In this document: piece after piece, positions 17,883-26,340 of the stretch
Position numbering within the stretch: position 1 is the stretch's first letter
How the letters are laid out: each line of letters starts with the position of its first letter
Assembly: GCA_016871535.1 (NCBI GenBank)
Contig: VHCZ01000009.1
Location: 1 to 56,599, forward strand
DNA from: Verrucomicrobiota bacterium
GTDB taxonomy: Bacteria; Verrucomicrobiota; Verrucomicrobiia; Limisphaerales; SIBE01
DNA: 56,599 bases
Reading direction: 5' to 3'
Notes under the pieces: generated by a model
Database searches by the model: none
What the model saw: the letters and a program-made list of their open reading frames with translations, nothing else
Told to the model about the DNA's origin: nothing
Program-made: the position numbers and the translations under genes

Positions 17883-19268
17883 TCAACGAATCGTCGCGGT
17901 CTTGGTCGCGGAGAAAAGCTGCACAATTCGGCCAGTCCGGCGGGGCACGATGACGGCCATTTGGACGCGATCGCCTTTCTTTTTGGCGTAAAGAAAATGC
18001 GCCGCCCGGATAAGGTTGCCCGGCACATGTCCGTCGAACGTTTGAATCAACTCGCCATCTCTCAATCCCGCCTTCGCCGCGGGTCCGCCGGGTTCGACTT
18101 CCGCGACTACGAAGCCTTGAAATTGGCCGAAGCCCATGGTTCCGGCGAGAGCCGGAGTCAAATGCTGGAGCGTGGCGCCGAGTCTTTTCTGGATCAGCTC
18201 GGCGTTGAAGAAGGTCGCTTCCGGCACCAGCCGCACCTGGAGAGTTTTCTTCTCCTGGTCGCGCTGCACGACCAGTCGAACGTCTCGCCGATCGCCGGCG
18301 GCCATCAGCTCGCGATTGATCTCCACGAGGTTCCGGGGCGTTTTGTCGTTCACCGAGAGCACGCGGTCTCCGGGCCGCAGGCCGCTCTTCTCGGCAGGGC
18401 TTCCGGCTTCGACCACCGATACCGTCGGGCCCGCGGCGCTGGATTGAAAGTAGCCTCCGAACCAAAGGGAGCGCATGAATTCCGGCGTGAAGATTTCACC
18501 CAGCGCCTCCGCAACGCGCTTGACCGGGATGGCAAACCCGATTCCTTGAGCCTCGCGGAACACCGCCACGCTGATGCCGATGAGTTCGCCGCGCAAGTTC
18601 ACGAGTGGCCCGCCGCTGTTGCCGGGATTGATCGCGGCGTCAGTCTGAAGCCAGTCATTGATGTCCAGTGATTCATCCTCAGCACTGGGCCGCCGCGCCT
18701 TGGAACTCAAGATGCCCCGGCTCACCGAACCGCCGAGCCCGAACGGATTGCCCAGCGCCAGGACGGTTTCGCCCAGGAGCAAATCGTCGTCCGGCGCGAA
18801 CTTGATGGCCTTGAACTTCTCCCCCTGGGTGTCGAGCAACTGCAGCAAAGCCACATCCGTCTTGAGCGTTTGGACGACGTTTTGGGCTTCGAAGGTCCTT
18901 CCATCGGCGAGAGTCACGGTGATGCGGTTCGCCCGCCGGACGACGTGCATGTTGGTTAACACGTATCCGGTCTCGTCGATGATCACCCCGGAGCCGAGGC
19001 TATTCTGGCGGCGCGTCGATCGGCGGCCCCAGTACGGTCCAAAAAAATCGCGAAACACCTGATCAAACGGGTCACGGATTTCGACAATCGTTTCCGTGCT
19101 GATGTTCACGACGCTCGGCATCACTTCTTCGATGGCGTTGACGACCGGGTCGCGCCGGACGTCCGGAGGCGCGCTGGGCGTAGCCGCAGAGGCGAACCGG
19201 CCTTCGAGGGAGCCGTGCTCCACACCGCCGAGCATGAACAGTGCAGCCAAAGTGGTCGGCAGCTTCAC
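17883..19268 (-). CDS. DegP/HtrA-like serine protease with two PDZ domains
   Basis: 461-aa exported protease. The start chosen is GTG 19268 with GGAGA 9 nt upstream, giving a signal peptide (MKLPTTLAALFMLGG). The trypsin-like domain has the full triad: H108 (TNMHVV), D138 (KTDVALLQL) and S218 (NPGNSGGPLV). Two PDZ domains follow (about 270-360 and 375-445). HtrA proteins degrade or refold misfolded envelope proteins in the periplasm. It is the first gene of the operon, so envelope quality control and the ABC/GldG/AsmA set are probably coexpressed. An in-frame extension upstream to 19580 reads through a dispersed repeat and is not credible. Confidence 0.9.
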   Translation of the reverse strand: MKLPTTLAALFMLGGVEHGSLEGRFASAATPSAPPDVRRDPVVNAIEEVMPSVVNISTETIVEIRDPFDQVFRDFFGPYWGRRSTRRQNSLGSGVIIDETGYVLTNMHVVRRANRITVTLADGRTFEAQNVVQTLKTDVALLQLLDTQGEKFKAIKFAPDDDLLLGETVLALGNPFGLGGSVSRGILSSKARRPSAEDESLDINDWLQTDAAINPGNSGGPLVNLRGELIGISVAVFREAQGIGFAIPVKRVAEALGEIFTPEFMRSLWFGGYFQSSAAGPTVSVVEAGSPAEKSGLRPGDRVLSVNDKTPRNLVEINRELMAAGDRRDVRLVVQRDQEKKTLQVRLVPEATFFNAELIQKRLGATLQHLTPALAGTMGFGQFQGFVVAEVEPGGPAAKAGLRDGELIQTFDGHVPGNLIRAAHFLYAKKKGDRVQMAVIVPRRTGRIVQLFSATKTATIR

Positions 19269-19432
19269 GCAGGGATTCTCCAGTCGCAGGTTTCCTCTCG
19301 TTGCATGGGTGACTTCACGATCTCGGTATCTCGCCACGGGACCAGGAACGCAAAAGATCGGGCTCCGGCGCGCCAGCGTCTTGGCGCGCGGCAGATCTCT
19401 GCCGCTTTTGGACCCCGATCCGGAAAAAGCGG

Positions 19433-19530
19433 GCGGACCGCAGCCTTTAGGCTGCTTCCGCGCACTCTCCGGAGTCCAGCGTTGAAGCGGCCTAAAGGCC
19501 ACATGCCGGAAGACGGGTTCATGGGAAGTT
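19433..19530 (+). repeat. dispersed ~98-bp repeat, copy A
   Basis: Near-identical to 29417-29515: GCGGACCGCAGCCTTTAGGC at the left, CGCGCACTCTCCGGAGT in the middle, GGCCTAAAGGCCAC, and GGGTTCATGGGAAG at the right. The left and right parts carry the short palindromes CAGCCTTTAGGCTG and GGCCTAAAGGCC. The whole gap 19269-19781 has no gene I can support; besides this repeat it has a short imperfect inverted repeat around 19577-19630 (AATTCGGGGCGGACC / AATTCGTGGTCCGCC). Confidence 0.75.
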
Positions 19531-19781
19531 GCCTTGGCCTCGGCGCCATGCACATGGACCATGAACTCGTGATCCTCCACGAATTCGGGGCGGACCTCGA
19601 ATGGTTCCCCCTCAATTCGTGGTCCGCCCTGGATTTGCGGGGCCGGTTCATGGGAAGGAGGTCGCCGGCCAATTTAGCCGGCGTCTGCCAGAAATCGCGA
19701 CAGTTCACCGTGGATTTGCGCAAGCCGATCATTGTATTCACGCTTGACTTTGCAAGAGAGGTCGCGCAAAAGCAAGGCAAG

Positions 19782-21242
19782 GTGCGGTTGATCCCCAAAA
19801 ATCCTTACAGCCGTTGGCGCGCGCTCGTCGCGGCGTCGTGGACGTTGCAAGAGTCCGCCGATTCGTCCCGCGTCACGGAACGTTTCCTTCAGTCGCTCTG
19901 GCATCATCAGCGCTTGCAGCGCGATCATCTGACGACTTTGGACGGCGAGTCGCTCCGGGTTCTTCATCCGGGCTTCTGGAATCGCGAAGCCGGGCCGGAT
20001 TTCCGGGACGCGGTGCTCAAGTTCGGGACGGCGGCGCCCACGCAGGGCGACGTGGAGATCGATTTGCACCCGCACCTCTGGAAAAGCCATGGCCACAATC
20101 AGAATCCGGCCTACCGGAAGGTCGTTCTCCATGTGGTTTGGGAAGGTGAGCCGGCCACGCCCTGTGCTTTGCCCACGCTCGCGTTGAAACCGCACCTGGA
20201 TGCGCCTCTGTCCGACCTGAGCGCCTGGCTGGGCCAGAATTCGCTTCCTCGAATTCCACTCGATTTGTTTGGCAAGTGCGCGGCGCCGCTGCGGGATTTG
20301 CCCATCGCTCAAAGCGAGGCGTTGCTCAAGCAGGCAGCCGAAGTTCGATTGCAGGCCAAAGCCGCTCAGATCCAGGCGCGCGCTCAGCAGGCTGGCTGGG
20401 AACAATCGCTCTGGGAGGGCCTCTTCGGCGCCCTGGGCTACAAACACAATGTCTGGCCCATGCGGCTTCTGGCCGAGCAGTTGCCCTCGCCGGCCACTGA
20501 CACGGACCGAACCGCTCCTTCACCGGTTGTCTGGCAGGCGCGGCTCCTTGGACTCGGAGGGCTTTTGCCAACGCAACTGATCGGAACCGCGCCGCAGATT
20601 GATGCGTATTTGCGGGGGCTTTGGGACATCTGGTGGCGCGAACGCGAAGCGTATTCCGAATCTATTCTGCCGCGCGTGGCCTGGCGATTCAACGGCTTGC
20701 GCCCCGCGAACCATCCCCAACGCCGGCTGGCCCTCGCCGCTCACTGGCTGGCCTCCGGCGATCTGCCTTCGCGACTGGAGCAATGGTTCGCGCAATCCAT
20801 CGCTGACGAAAAACTTTCCGATTCGTTGTTGGATGTTCTTCAGGTCAAGCACGACGATCTCTGGTCGCGGCACTGGACCCTTCGATCTTCCCGCATGCCC
20901 CAACCGCAGCCGCTCATCGGACCGCAACGCGTCACCGACCTGGCCGTGAACGTGATTTTGCCGTGGTTTTGGATTCGGGCGGTGGCAGGAAAAAGCGCGG
21001 AGCTTCAGGCCCGGGCCGAGCAGCGATACTTTGCCTGGCCGAGGAGTGAAGACAATGCGGTCTTACGGTTGGCCCGGGCGCGCCTTTTCGGCGGGCAGAA
21101 AGTGCGGTGGATCAAAACCGCCTCGGCTCAGCAAGGGCTTCTCCAGATCGTCCGCGATTTTTGCGATCACTCCAACGCGCTGTGCGATCAGTGCCAGTTC
21201 CCGGAGTTAGTCCGCGAACTGGGGCGTGGTGACAGCTCGTAG
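19782..21242 (+). CDS. DUF2851 family protein
   Basis: About 486-aa protein of the DUF2851 family, conserved in Bacteroidota and Verrucomicrobiota. Conserved blocks visible are TERFLQSLWHHQRL, HPGFWNREAGPDFRDAVL, GDVEIDLHPHLWKSHGH and a C-terminal cysteine cluster (CDHSNALCDQCQFPELV). The acidic and His-rich blocks suggest a nuclease-like metal site, but no function is proven. The start is uncertain: GTG 19782 gives the usual N-terminus, TTG 19788 is possible, and the frame stays open further upstream through repeat DNA. It diverges from the DegP operon. Confidence 0.8.
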   Translation: MRLIPKNPYSRWRALVAASWTLQESADSSRVTERFLQSLWHHQRLQRDHLTTLDGESLRVLHPGFWNREAGPDFRDAVLKFGTAAPTQGDVEIDLHPHLWKSHGHNQNPAYRKVVLHVVWEGEPATPCALPTLALKPHLDAPLSDLSAWLGQNSLPRIPLDLFGKCAAPLRDLPIAQSEALLKQAAEVRLQAKAAQIQARAQQAGWEQSLWEGLFGALGYKHNVWPMRLLAEQLPSPATDTDRTAPSPVVWQARLLGLGGLLPTQLIGTAPQIDAYLRGLWDIWWREREAYSESILPRVAWRFNGLRPANHPQRRLALAAHWLASGDLPSRLEQWFAQSIADEKLSDSLLDVLQVKHDDLWSRHWTLRSSRMPQPQPLIGPQRVTDLAVNVILPWFWIRAVAGKSAELQARAEQRYFAWPRSEDNAVLRLARARLFGGQKVRWIKTASAQQGLLQIVRDFCDHSNALCDQCQFPELVRELGRGDSS

Positions 21243-21280
21243 CCATATGGAGTGCGTTTCTCCCTCTCCCATGTACACGT

Positions 21281-21464
21281 GTTCAGCGTGGTAGGGACGG
21301 ATTCCACTCCGTCCCCAATCAAGCCTTGAGGCAGACCGCCGCCCAGGAAGAGACGATGGGCCAACGAAGGCTCCTGGTTTTTCCGTGGTCCGTCTCTCCC
21401 TTCAAGAGACGCCTCAAGGATTAGTCAGGGACGGAGTGGAATCCGTCCCTACCCACGCTGAACA
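21281..21464. repeat. 184-bp inverted-repeat element (GTAGGGACGGATTCCACTCC family)
   Basis: The ends (21281-21315 and 21429-21464) are inverted copies of one another, differing by a single inserted C, each carrying TAGGGACGGATTCCACTCCG. A related shorter element is at 34027-34114. The interior has no reading frame of note. The gap 21243-21609 has no gene; purine-rich remnants follow the element. Confidence 0.75.
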
Positions 21465-21609
21465 GATAACTCTCTCCAGGAGAGGGCCGGGATGAGGGGG
21501 GAATGCCGTCTTACGCAAGGCAGGCAGCCAGAAACCGAGATGCGTTCGCCGAAAAGCTGGCTCCGCGGGAGCGTCGCCCCACCGACATCGCCACCGACGT
21601 TGCTTCCGC

Positions 21610-22143
21610 TCACTTTATCTTCCCTCTGATTTCAGCCGCTCCCGCCTGAGTTTTTGAAGTCTGCGCGGCCCGAGCCGTCAGAAATACACCGACAAAAAGA
21701 ACCAGCGCGCCTACCGGCACCAGGACAATGCCCAGACCCGGATCGCCCTGATACCTTTTGAAATCCGCAATGCCGCCGAGGAAAAATCCGCCCGGGATCA
21801 AAAAGCCGGCGCTGGTCAGACACGCCGAGGCCAATCCCCGCGAACGCGGATTCCACGCGGGCAGAAATTGCAGACTCGCGCCGAACGCGATGTGGACCAG
21901 AGAAAGCAAGGTCCCGTGCGCATGAGCCAGCGTCCACATGAGACGCCGCGTGGAATTGGACACATCGAGATACATGCCCGCTTTGAAGCCGTGCAAGGCC
22001 TCCAGCGCCATTCCCAGGGTCAGAAAGCAGAGCAACGACCACCAGCCGTACTGCAGATGCCGGCGTGTCAAAAAGGGAAGGCTTTCATCCGGCGCGGTTC
22101 GGGCTGCGACACCGCCCGTCTCGGAGTTAGGTGCAGGTTTCAT
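21610..22143 (-). CDS. small uncharacterised four-helix membrane protein
   Basis: 177-aa protein with four predicted transmembrane segments. The segments are separated by LEALHGFKAGMYLDVSNSTR and a histidine-bearing WTLAHAHGTLLSLVHIAFG stretch that could bind a metal or haem. I do not recognise a named family. It starts at ATG 22143 and diverges from the Gfo/Idh gene downstream. Confidence 0.65.
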   Translation of the reverse strand: MKPAPNSETGGVAARTAPDESLPFLTRRHLQYGWWSLLCFLTLGMALEALHGFKAGMYLDVSNSTRRLMWTLAHAHGTLLSLVHIAFGASLQFLPAWNPRSRGLASACLTSAGFLIPGGFFLGGIADFKRYQGDPGLGIVLVPVGALVLFVGVFLTARAAQTSKTQAGAAEIRGKIK

Positions 22144-22284
22144 TCGTGAAGCTCAAATCAACTGGCTGTTCCGCGTTGAAGCTGATGCTGGCGGACATGC
22201 TGCTTGATTCCTGGGTCCGGTTCAATCAGGAATTCGCCTTGTCATTCGAGGGTTCCGGGTGAATAAACCGCTGTTCACTCGCTG

Positions 22285-22305
22285 GTGATGTGTGAGACAC
22301 ATCAC
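22285..22305. promoter_or_regulatory. perfect 21-bp palindrome, candidate operator
   Basis: GTGATGTGT-GAG-ACACATCAC is a perfect dyad with 9-bp arms, 37 nt upstream of the Gfo/Idh start codon and in the divergent gap next to the membrane-protein gene. The size and place fit a repressor or activator site; a small RNA hairpin is possible. No regulator gene is nearby. Confidence 0.4.
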
Positions 22306-22342
22306 TAGACGAATCGCCAATCCTGCAACGCAAAAACCCACC

Positions 22343-23626
22343 ATGAAAACATTCAAAACCTCCCGCCGCGAATTCCTGAAATCCTCCGCTCTCGCCGCGA
22401 GCGCGCTGGCGTTGCCGCCCTCGTCCTATTCCGCCGTCCTCGGCGCGAACGATCGCATCAATTTCGCCGTCATCGGTTGCGGCGGCATGGGCACGGGCCA
22501 CGTGAACAGCCTGGTCAAACGCAGCCAGATCGACAACATCGTCGTCCGCGCTGTGTCGGATGTCTATCAACGCCGTGTCACGCGCGCCAAAGGCATTTGC
22601 AAAGGGGACGGCTACCTGGATTACCGAAAGCTGCTTGAGCGAAAGGATCTCGATGCGGTTTTGATTGCGACGCCGGATCACTGGCACGCCAAGATTTCCA
22701 TCGACGCCATGGAGTCCGGCAAGCATGTCTATGTCGAAAAGCCCATGACCCACACGGTCGAGCAAGCCATCGAGTTGCGCGACGCCGTCAAGCGCACCGG
22801 GAAAACTCTCCAGGTCGGCCCCAACGGCACGGCGAACGATTCCTACTGGCAAGCGCACGAGGCGATCAAAGCCGGGCGCATCGGCAAGGTCACCTGGGCG
22901 CACGGCAGTTACAATCGCAACGCCCGCATCTGCCTCTTCAACGAGCACCAGAAAATCGATCTCACCGCCGGACCGGACAAAACCGGCGAAGATTACATCG
23001 ATTGGGACATGTGGCTCGGACACCAATGGGGCCTGGCCCCGAAGATTCCCTGGACGCCCGAACACTTCTTCCGTTTCCGCAAATACTGGCCGTACAATGG
23101 CGGCGTTGCGACTGACCTGCTTTATCACAAGCTCGCGCCGTTGCTCATCGCGATCGCCGGACCGAACGGCGAGTACCCGCGCCGCGTCAACGCCAACGGC
23201 GGGCTTTACGTGGAGAAGGACGGGCGCGACATCCCGGACATGTTCATGATGACGGCCGACTATCCCAATGAATGGTCGATCTTTCTCGTGAGCACGTTGA
23301 CCAACGACGCCGGATTGCCCGACCGGATCTACGGCAAACACGGCACCATGGAACTCGGCGGCGAACCGTCCCTGCGCTGGAACGGCGAATTCAAAGAAGA
23401 ATTCAAAGCGAAGAACGACGGCAAAGAGGAAGTCCGCCTGCCGATCAAACAGCGCCGCGATCTCGAAGGCAATTTCATCGACGTGCTCCGTGGCAAAGAC
23501 AAGCTCGCCTGCAACGCCGACCTCGGCTGCGCCACCATGGTCGCGATCAAGCTGGCGGTCGAATCCTTCCGCCAGAGCAAGACGATGCTGTGGGATGCAC
23601 ACGCGGAGAAAGTGAAAACAATTTGA
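22343..23626 (+). CDS. Gfo/Idh/MocA family oxidoreductase, Tat-exported
   Basis: 427-aa oxidoreductase. The N-terminus has a twin-arginine signal (SRREFLKSSALAASALALPP), so it is predicted to fold in the cytoplasm and be exported with its cofactor. The Rossmann fold shows INFAVIGCGGMGTGHV, followed by LIATPDHWHA and the catalytic-type VEKPMTHT. Family members use NAD(P) on sugars, inositols or similar polyols; many such secreted paralogues occur in Verrucomicrobiota and Planctomycetota with unknown substrates. The start at ATG 22343 is set by the Tat motif. A broken copy of its 3' end lies 375 bp downstream. Confidence 0.9.
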   Translation: MKTFKTSRREFLKSSALAASALALPPSSYSAVLGANDRINFAVIGCGGMGTGHVNSLVKRSQIDNIVVRAVSDVYQRRVTRAKGICKGDGYLDYRKLLERKDLDAVLIATPDHWHAKISIDAMESGKHVYVEKPMTHTVEQAIELRDAVKRTGKTLQVGPNGTANDSYWQAHEAIKAGRIGKVTWAHGSYNRNARICLFNEHQKIDLTAGPDKTGEDYIDWDMWLGHQWGLAPKIPWTPEHFFRFRKYWPYNGGVATDLLYHKLAPLLIAIAGPNGEYPRRVNANGGLYVEKDGRDIPDMFMMTADYPNEWSIFLVSTLTNDAGLPDRIYGKHGTMELGGEPSLRWNGEFKEEFKAKNDGKEEVRLPIKQRRDLEGNFIDVLRGKDKLACNADLGCATMVAIKLAVESFRQSKTMLWDAHAEKVKTI

Positions 23627-23779
23627 ACAGCAGCTATTCAGGCAAGATGAGGAGCGCGGTCGTCTCGGCTGCATGCGTCGGCGTCTCGCCGACGGCATCG
23701 ACACGTGTCAGTGCCTCACTGGAAACCGAATTTCGCGGACGCTCCGTGTGTTCGGCGGGCCGCCGGGATCTGTTTAGCG

Positions 23780-23916
23780 TAGCGCAGATTTGCAATCTGC
23801 CGTATCGCGGAATTGCATTCCGCCGGGGATCGACAAGTTCTAGAGCTCTGGAACTCGCCGGAGCGCCGCCGATTGCAAATCGGCGATACGGCAGAGTGCA
23901 ACTCTGCGCTACGGCG
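23780..23916. repeat. ~137-bp palindromic repeat (GTAGCGCAGATTTGC family)
   Basis: The ends are inverted copies: GTAGCGCAGATTTGCAATCT at the left and its near-complement at the right (23887-23916). The middle has CTAGAGCTCTGGAACT. A second, more degraded copy is at 32880-32994. The flanking DNA 23627-24000 has no other feature I can name. Confidence 0.7.
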
Positions 23917-24000
23917 AAAGGTACACAAACACATATGGACCGGGACGCTTTCCGCGTTTCTACGTGCCACGTCTGTAGGATGATGCGCGTCGAGGCGGCC

Positions 24001-24088
24001 ATGGTCGCGATCAAGGATGACGGTCGAATCCTTCCGCCAGAGCAAGACGATGCTCTGGGATGGGAAGGAGGAGAAGGTGATTTCTTGA
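24001..24088 (+). pseudogene. duplicated, frameshifted 3' end of a Gfo/Idh gene
   Basis: This stretch matches the last ~88 bases of the intact Gfo/Idh gene (23537-23626): both begin ATGGTCGCGATCAAG, share GTCGAATCCTTCCGCCAGAG and end near a stop codon. A one-base insertion after AAG shifts the frame, so it cannot encode the original tail. It is probably what remains of a tandem paralogue or a partial duplication. Confidence 0.7.
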
Positions 24089-24128
24089 GGTCTTGGTTCA
24101 TTTCCTTCATTGTTCCATTGCTCACCAA

Positions 24129-24716
24129 ATGGAACCACTCAAACACAAAATTCGGTTGCTGCTGACGTTTCGGCCACTCACCCCTGAACGATGGCCTGAC
24201 CTGCAAGCCTTGTTTGGCGAGCGCGGCGCGTGCGGCGGTTGCTGGTGCATGACGTGGCGGTTGAAACGCGCAGATTTTCTCCGGCAGAAAGGCGACGGCA
24301 ACAAGGCGGCCTTCAGGAAAATCGTGAAGTCGGGCCAGGTGCCGGGCGTGCTGGCGTATGCGGACGGACAAGCCATTGGCTGGTGCGCCGTCGCCCCCCG
24401 GAAGGTTTATACTTTTCTGGAGCGGTCGCGTGTCCTGGCGCCCCCGGATGAAAGGCCCGTCTGGTCGGTGACCTGTCTGTTCGTCGCCAAACCGTTTCGA
24501 CAGGCGGGCGTGAGCTCGCAATTGTTGAGAGCCGCTGCCGAACACGCCTCCCGTCACGGCGCGCGGATTGTTGAGGGTTATCCTGTCGTGCCTCGGAAAA
24601 GCCGAATGCCGGATGCCTTTGCCTGGACCGGGACCCTTTCCGCTTTTCGGCGCGCAGGCTTCAAGGAAGTTGCCAGACGTTCCCCCACACGGCCAATCAT
24701 GAGGATCGACGTTTGA
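24129..24716 (+). CDS. GNAT family N-acetyltransferase
   Basis: 195-aa acetyltransferase-like protein. It has the cysteine-rich GACGGCWCMTWRL segment near residue 40 seen in a subset of GNAT proteins, a beta-4 strand VWSVTCLFVAKPFRQAGVSS leading into the acetyl-CoA-binding turn, and a final ARIVEGYPV...FRRAGFKEV block typical of GNAT C-termini. The substrate is unknown. ATG 24129 is the first start after the repeat DNA. Confidence 0.8.
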   Translation: MEPLKHKIRLLLTFRPLTPERWPDLQALFGERGACGGCWCMTWRLKRADFLRQKGDGNKAAFRKIVKSGQVPGVLAYADGQAIGWCAVAPRKVYTFLERSRVLAPPDERPVWSVTCLFVAKPFRQAGVSSQLLRAAAEHASRHGARIVEGYPVVPRKSRMPDAFAWTGTLSAFRRAGFKEVARRSPTRPIMRIDV

Positions 24717-24837
24717 AGGATAGGGGCCCCTCGTTTTAATGCCAACGAGGAATGGCTCGGCAGCCTCGCCCCACCATCACGGAGGGCCTCAGTCTCAGAC
24801 TTGCCTCGCGCGCGGCTTCAAGCGCACACTGCCGACC

Positions 24838-26340
24838 ATGAAACGGCCCCTCCTTGCTCTGCTGGTCGCCGCCGCCACTTACAGCGCTGCCGCGGCGGAT
24901 CGCCCGAACGTTCTCTGGTTTGTCGTCGATGACATGTCTGCGAACTTTTCGTGCTACGGCGAGAAGCTCATTCAAACACCCCATGTGGATCGCCTGGCTG
25001 CCGAGGGAACGCGGTTCTCGCGCGCTTTCACGACCGCGCCGGTTTGTTCGCCCTGCCGTTCGGCGCTCATCACCGGGATGTATCAAACCACGATCGGCGC
25101 TCACCACCATCGCAGCGGACGCGGCGTGGAAAAAATCCATCTGCCTGAAGGCGTCGTGCCGATTCCGGTGCTGTTCCAGAAGGCCGGTTACTTCACCTGC
25201 ATCGGCAGCGGTCTGACGAATGCCAATCGCGCCGGACGCCCGGCCAACCGCGGCGGCGGGCTCGGCAAGACCGATTACAACTTCGAGTGGGACGAGAAAA
25301 TGTATGACAGCCAGGACTGGTCGGACCGCAAAGCAGGCCAGCCCTTCTTCATGCAAGTGCAACTGGCCGGCGGCAAATTGCGCGGCGGCACGGACGCGGC
25401 CGCCCGCCAACTCCTCGAACGCGCGACCCGGGAGTTCGACAGCGCGACTGATCCCGACAAGGTCACGCTCCCGCCCTGCTACCCGCGCGATCCCGTGCAA
25501 CTTCGCGATTGGGCCGCGTATCTGGACACGGTTCGTTTCACCGACCGGCACGTCGGGCAAGTGCTCGCGCGGCTGGACAAGGAAGGCATTCTGGAGCAGA
25601 CCCTCATTCTTTTCATGACCGACCACGGCATCAGCCACGCGCGGGGCAAGCAGTTCCTTTACGACGAGGGGACGCACATCCCGTTCGTCGTGCGCGGCCC
25701 TGGCATACCAAAAGGCCGCGTGCGCGACGATTTGATCGAGCACCTCGACATGGCTGCCCTGTCGCTGGCGGCGGCGGGAATTCCCCTGCCCAGGGGCATG
25801 CAAGCGCGCGACGTGTTCGCGAAGGATTACCGGCCGCGCGACGCCGTCTTTGCCGCTCGCGACCGGTGCGATGAGACCGTGGAACACATTCGCTCGGTGC
25901 GGACGGATCGATTCCTGTACATTTCCAACTTTCTCCCGCTTCGCCCGCATCTTCAGCCCAACGCTTACAAAGACGCCAAGAGCATCGTGAAACGTTTGCG
26001 CGAAATGCACGCCGCGGGTCAGCTTGATGATTTGCAGGAGAAACTTCTGTTCAGTCCGACACGTCCGGCGGAAGAACTCTACGAATGGACGACGGACCGC
26101 TGGCAGGTGAAGAATCTCGCGGCCGATTCGAGCCAGGCCAAGACGCTTGCGGCCTTGCGCGCGCGCCTGGATCGCTGGATGGAAGAAACCCGCGACCAGG
26201 GCCGCCAGCCTGAGCCTGAAAAAATGTACGACAGCGACATGGCGGTTTATCTGGGCGGACGAGCCAGCAAGCCGAACCAGGAAAACGTCACCGAGAAAAA
26301 CATCCGCCTCATGAAACAGTGGGCGAAGGAGGGGAAGTGA
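24838..26340 (+). CDS. secreted type I sulfatase
   Basis: 500-aa sulfatase (alkaline-phosphatase superfamily) with a signal peptide (MKRPLLALLVAAATYSAAAA). Metal ligands are visible as D31-D32 in FVVDDMSANF. The formylglycine site is C70 in CSPCRSALITG, which has Cys where most members have Ser at the fourth position. A TDHGISHARGKQFLYDEG block holds the second metal site. The cleavage substrate (sulfated glycan or other ester) is not known. ATG 24838 is fixed by the signal peptide. A maturase (formylglycine-generating enzyme or anSME) would be needed; none is in the window. Confidence 0.88.
   Translation: MKRPLLALLVAAATYSAAAADRPNVLWFVVDDMSANFSCYGEKLIQTPHVDRLAAEGTRFSRAFTTAPVCSPCRSALITGMYQTTIGAHHHRSGRGVEKIHLPEGVVPIPVLFQKAGYFTCIGSGLTNANRAGRPANRGGGLGKTDYNFEWDEKMYDSQDWSDRKAGQPFFMQVQLAGGKLRGGTDAAARQLLERATREFDSATDPDKVTLPPCYPRDPVQLRDWAAYLDTVRFTDRHVGQVLARLDKEGILEQTLILFMTDHGISHARGKQFLYDEGTHIPFVVRGPGIPKGRVRDDLIEHLDMAALSLAAAGIPLPRGMQARDVFAKDYRPRDAVFAARDRCDETVEHIRSVRTDRFLYISNFLPLRPHLQPNAYKDAKSIVKRLREMHAAGQLDDLQEKLLFSPTRPAEELYEWTTDRWQVKNLAADSSQAKTLAALRARLDRWMEETRDQGRQPEPEKMYDSDMAVYLGGRASKPNQENVTEKNIRLMKQWAKEGK

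Noticed and set aside
19269-19580. In-frame N-terminal extension of the DegP-like protease
   Set aside because: It reads through a dispersed repeat; the GTG at 19268 has a ribosome site and a signal peptide.
23780-23916. CRISPR-like or tRNA-like structure
   Set aside because: It is a single palindrome with no spacer pattern, and no cloverleaf with a conserved T-loop is found. No CRISPR array or tRNA was seen in the window.
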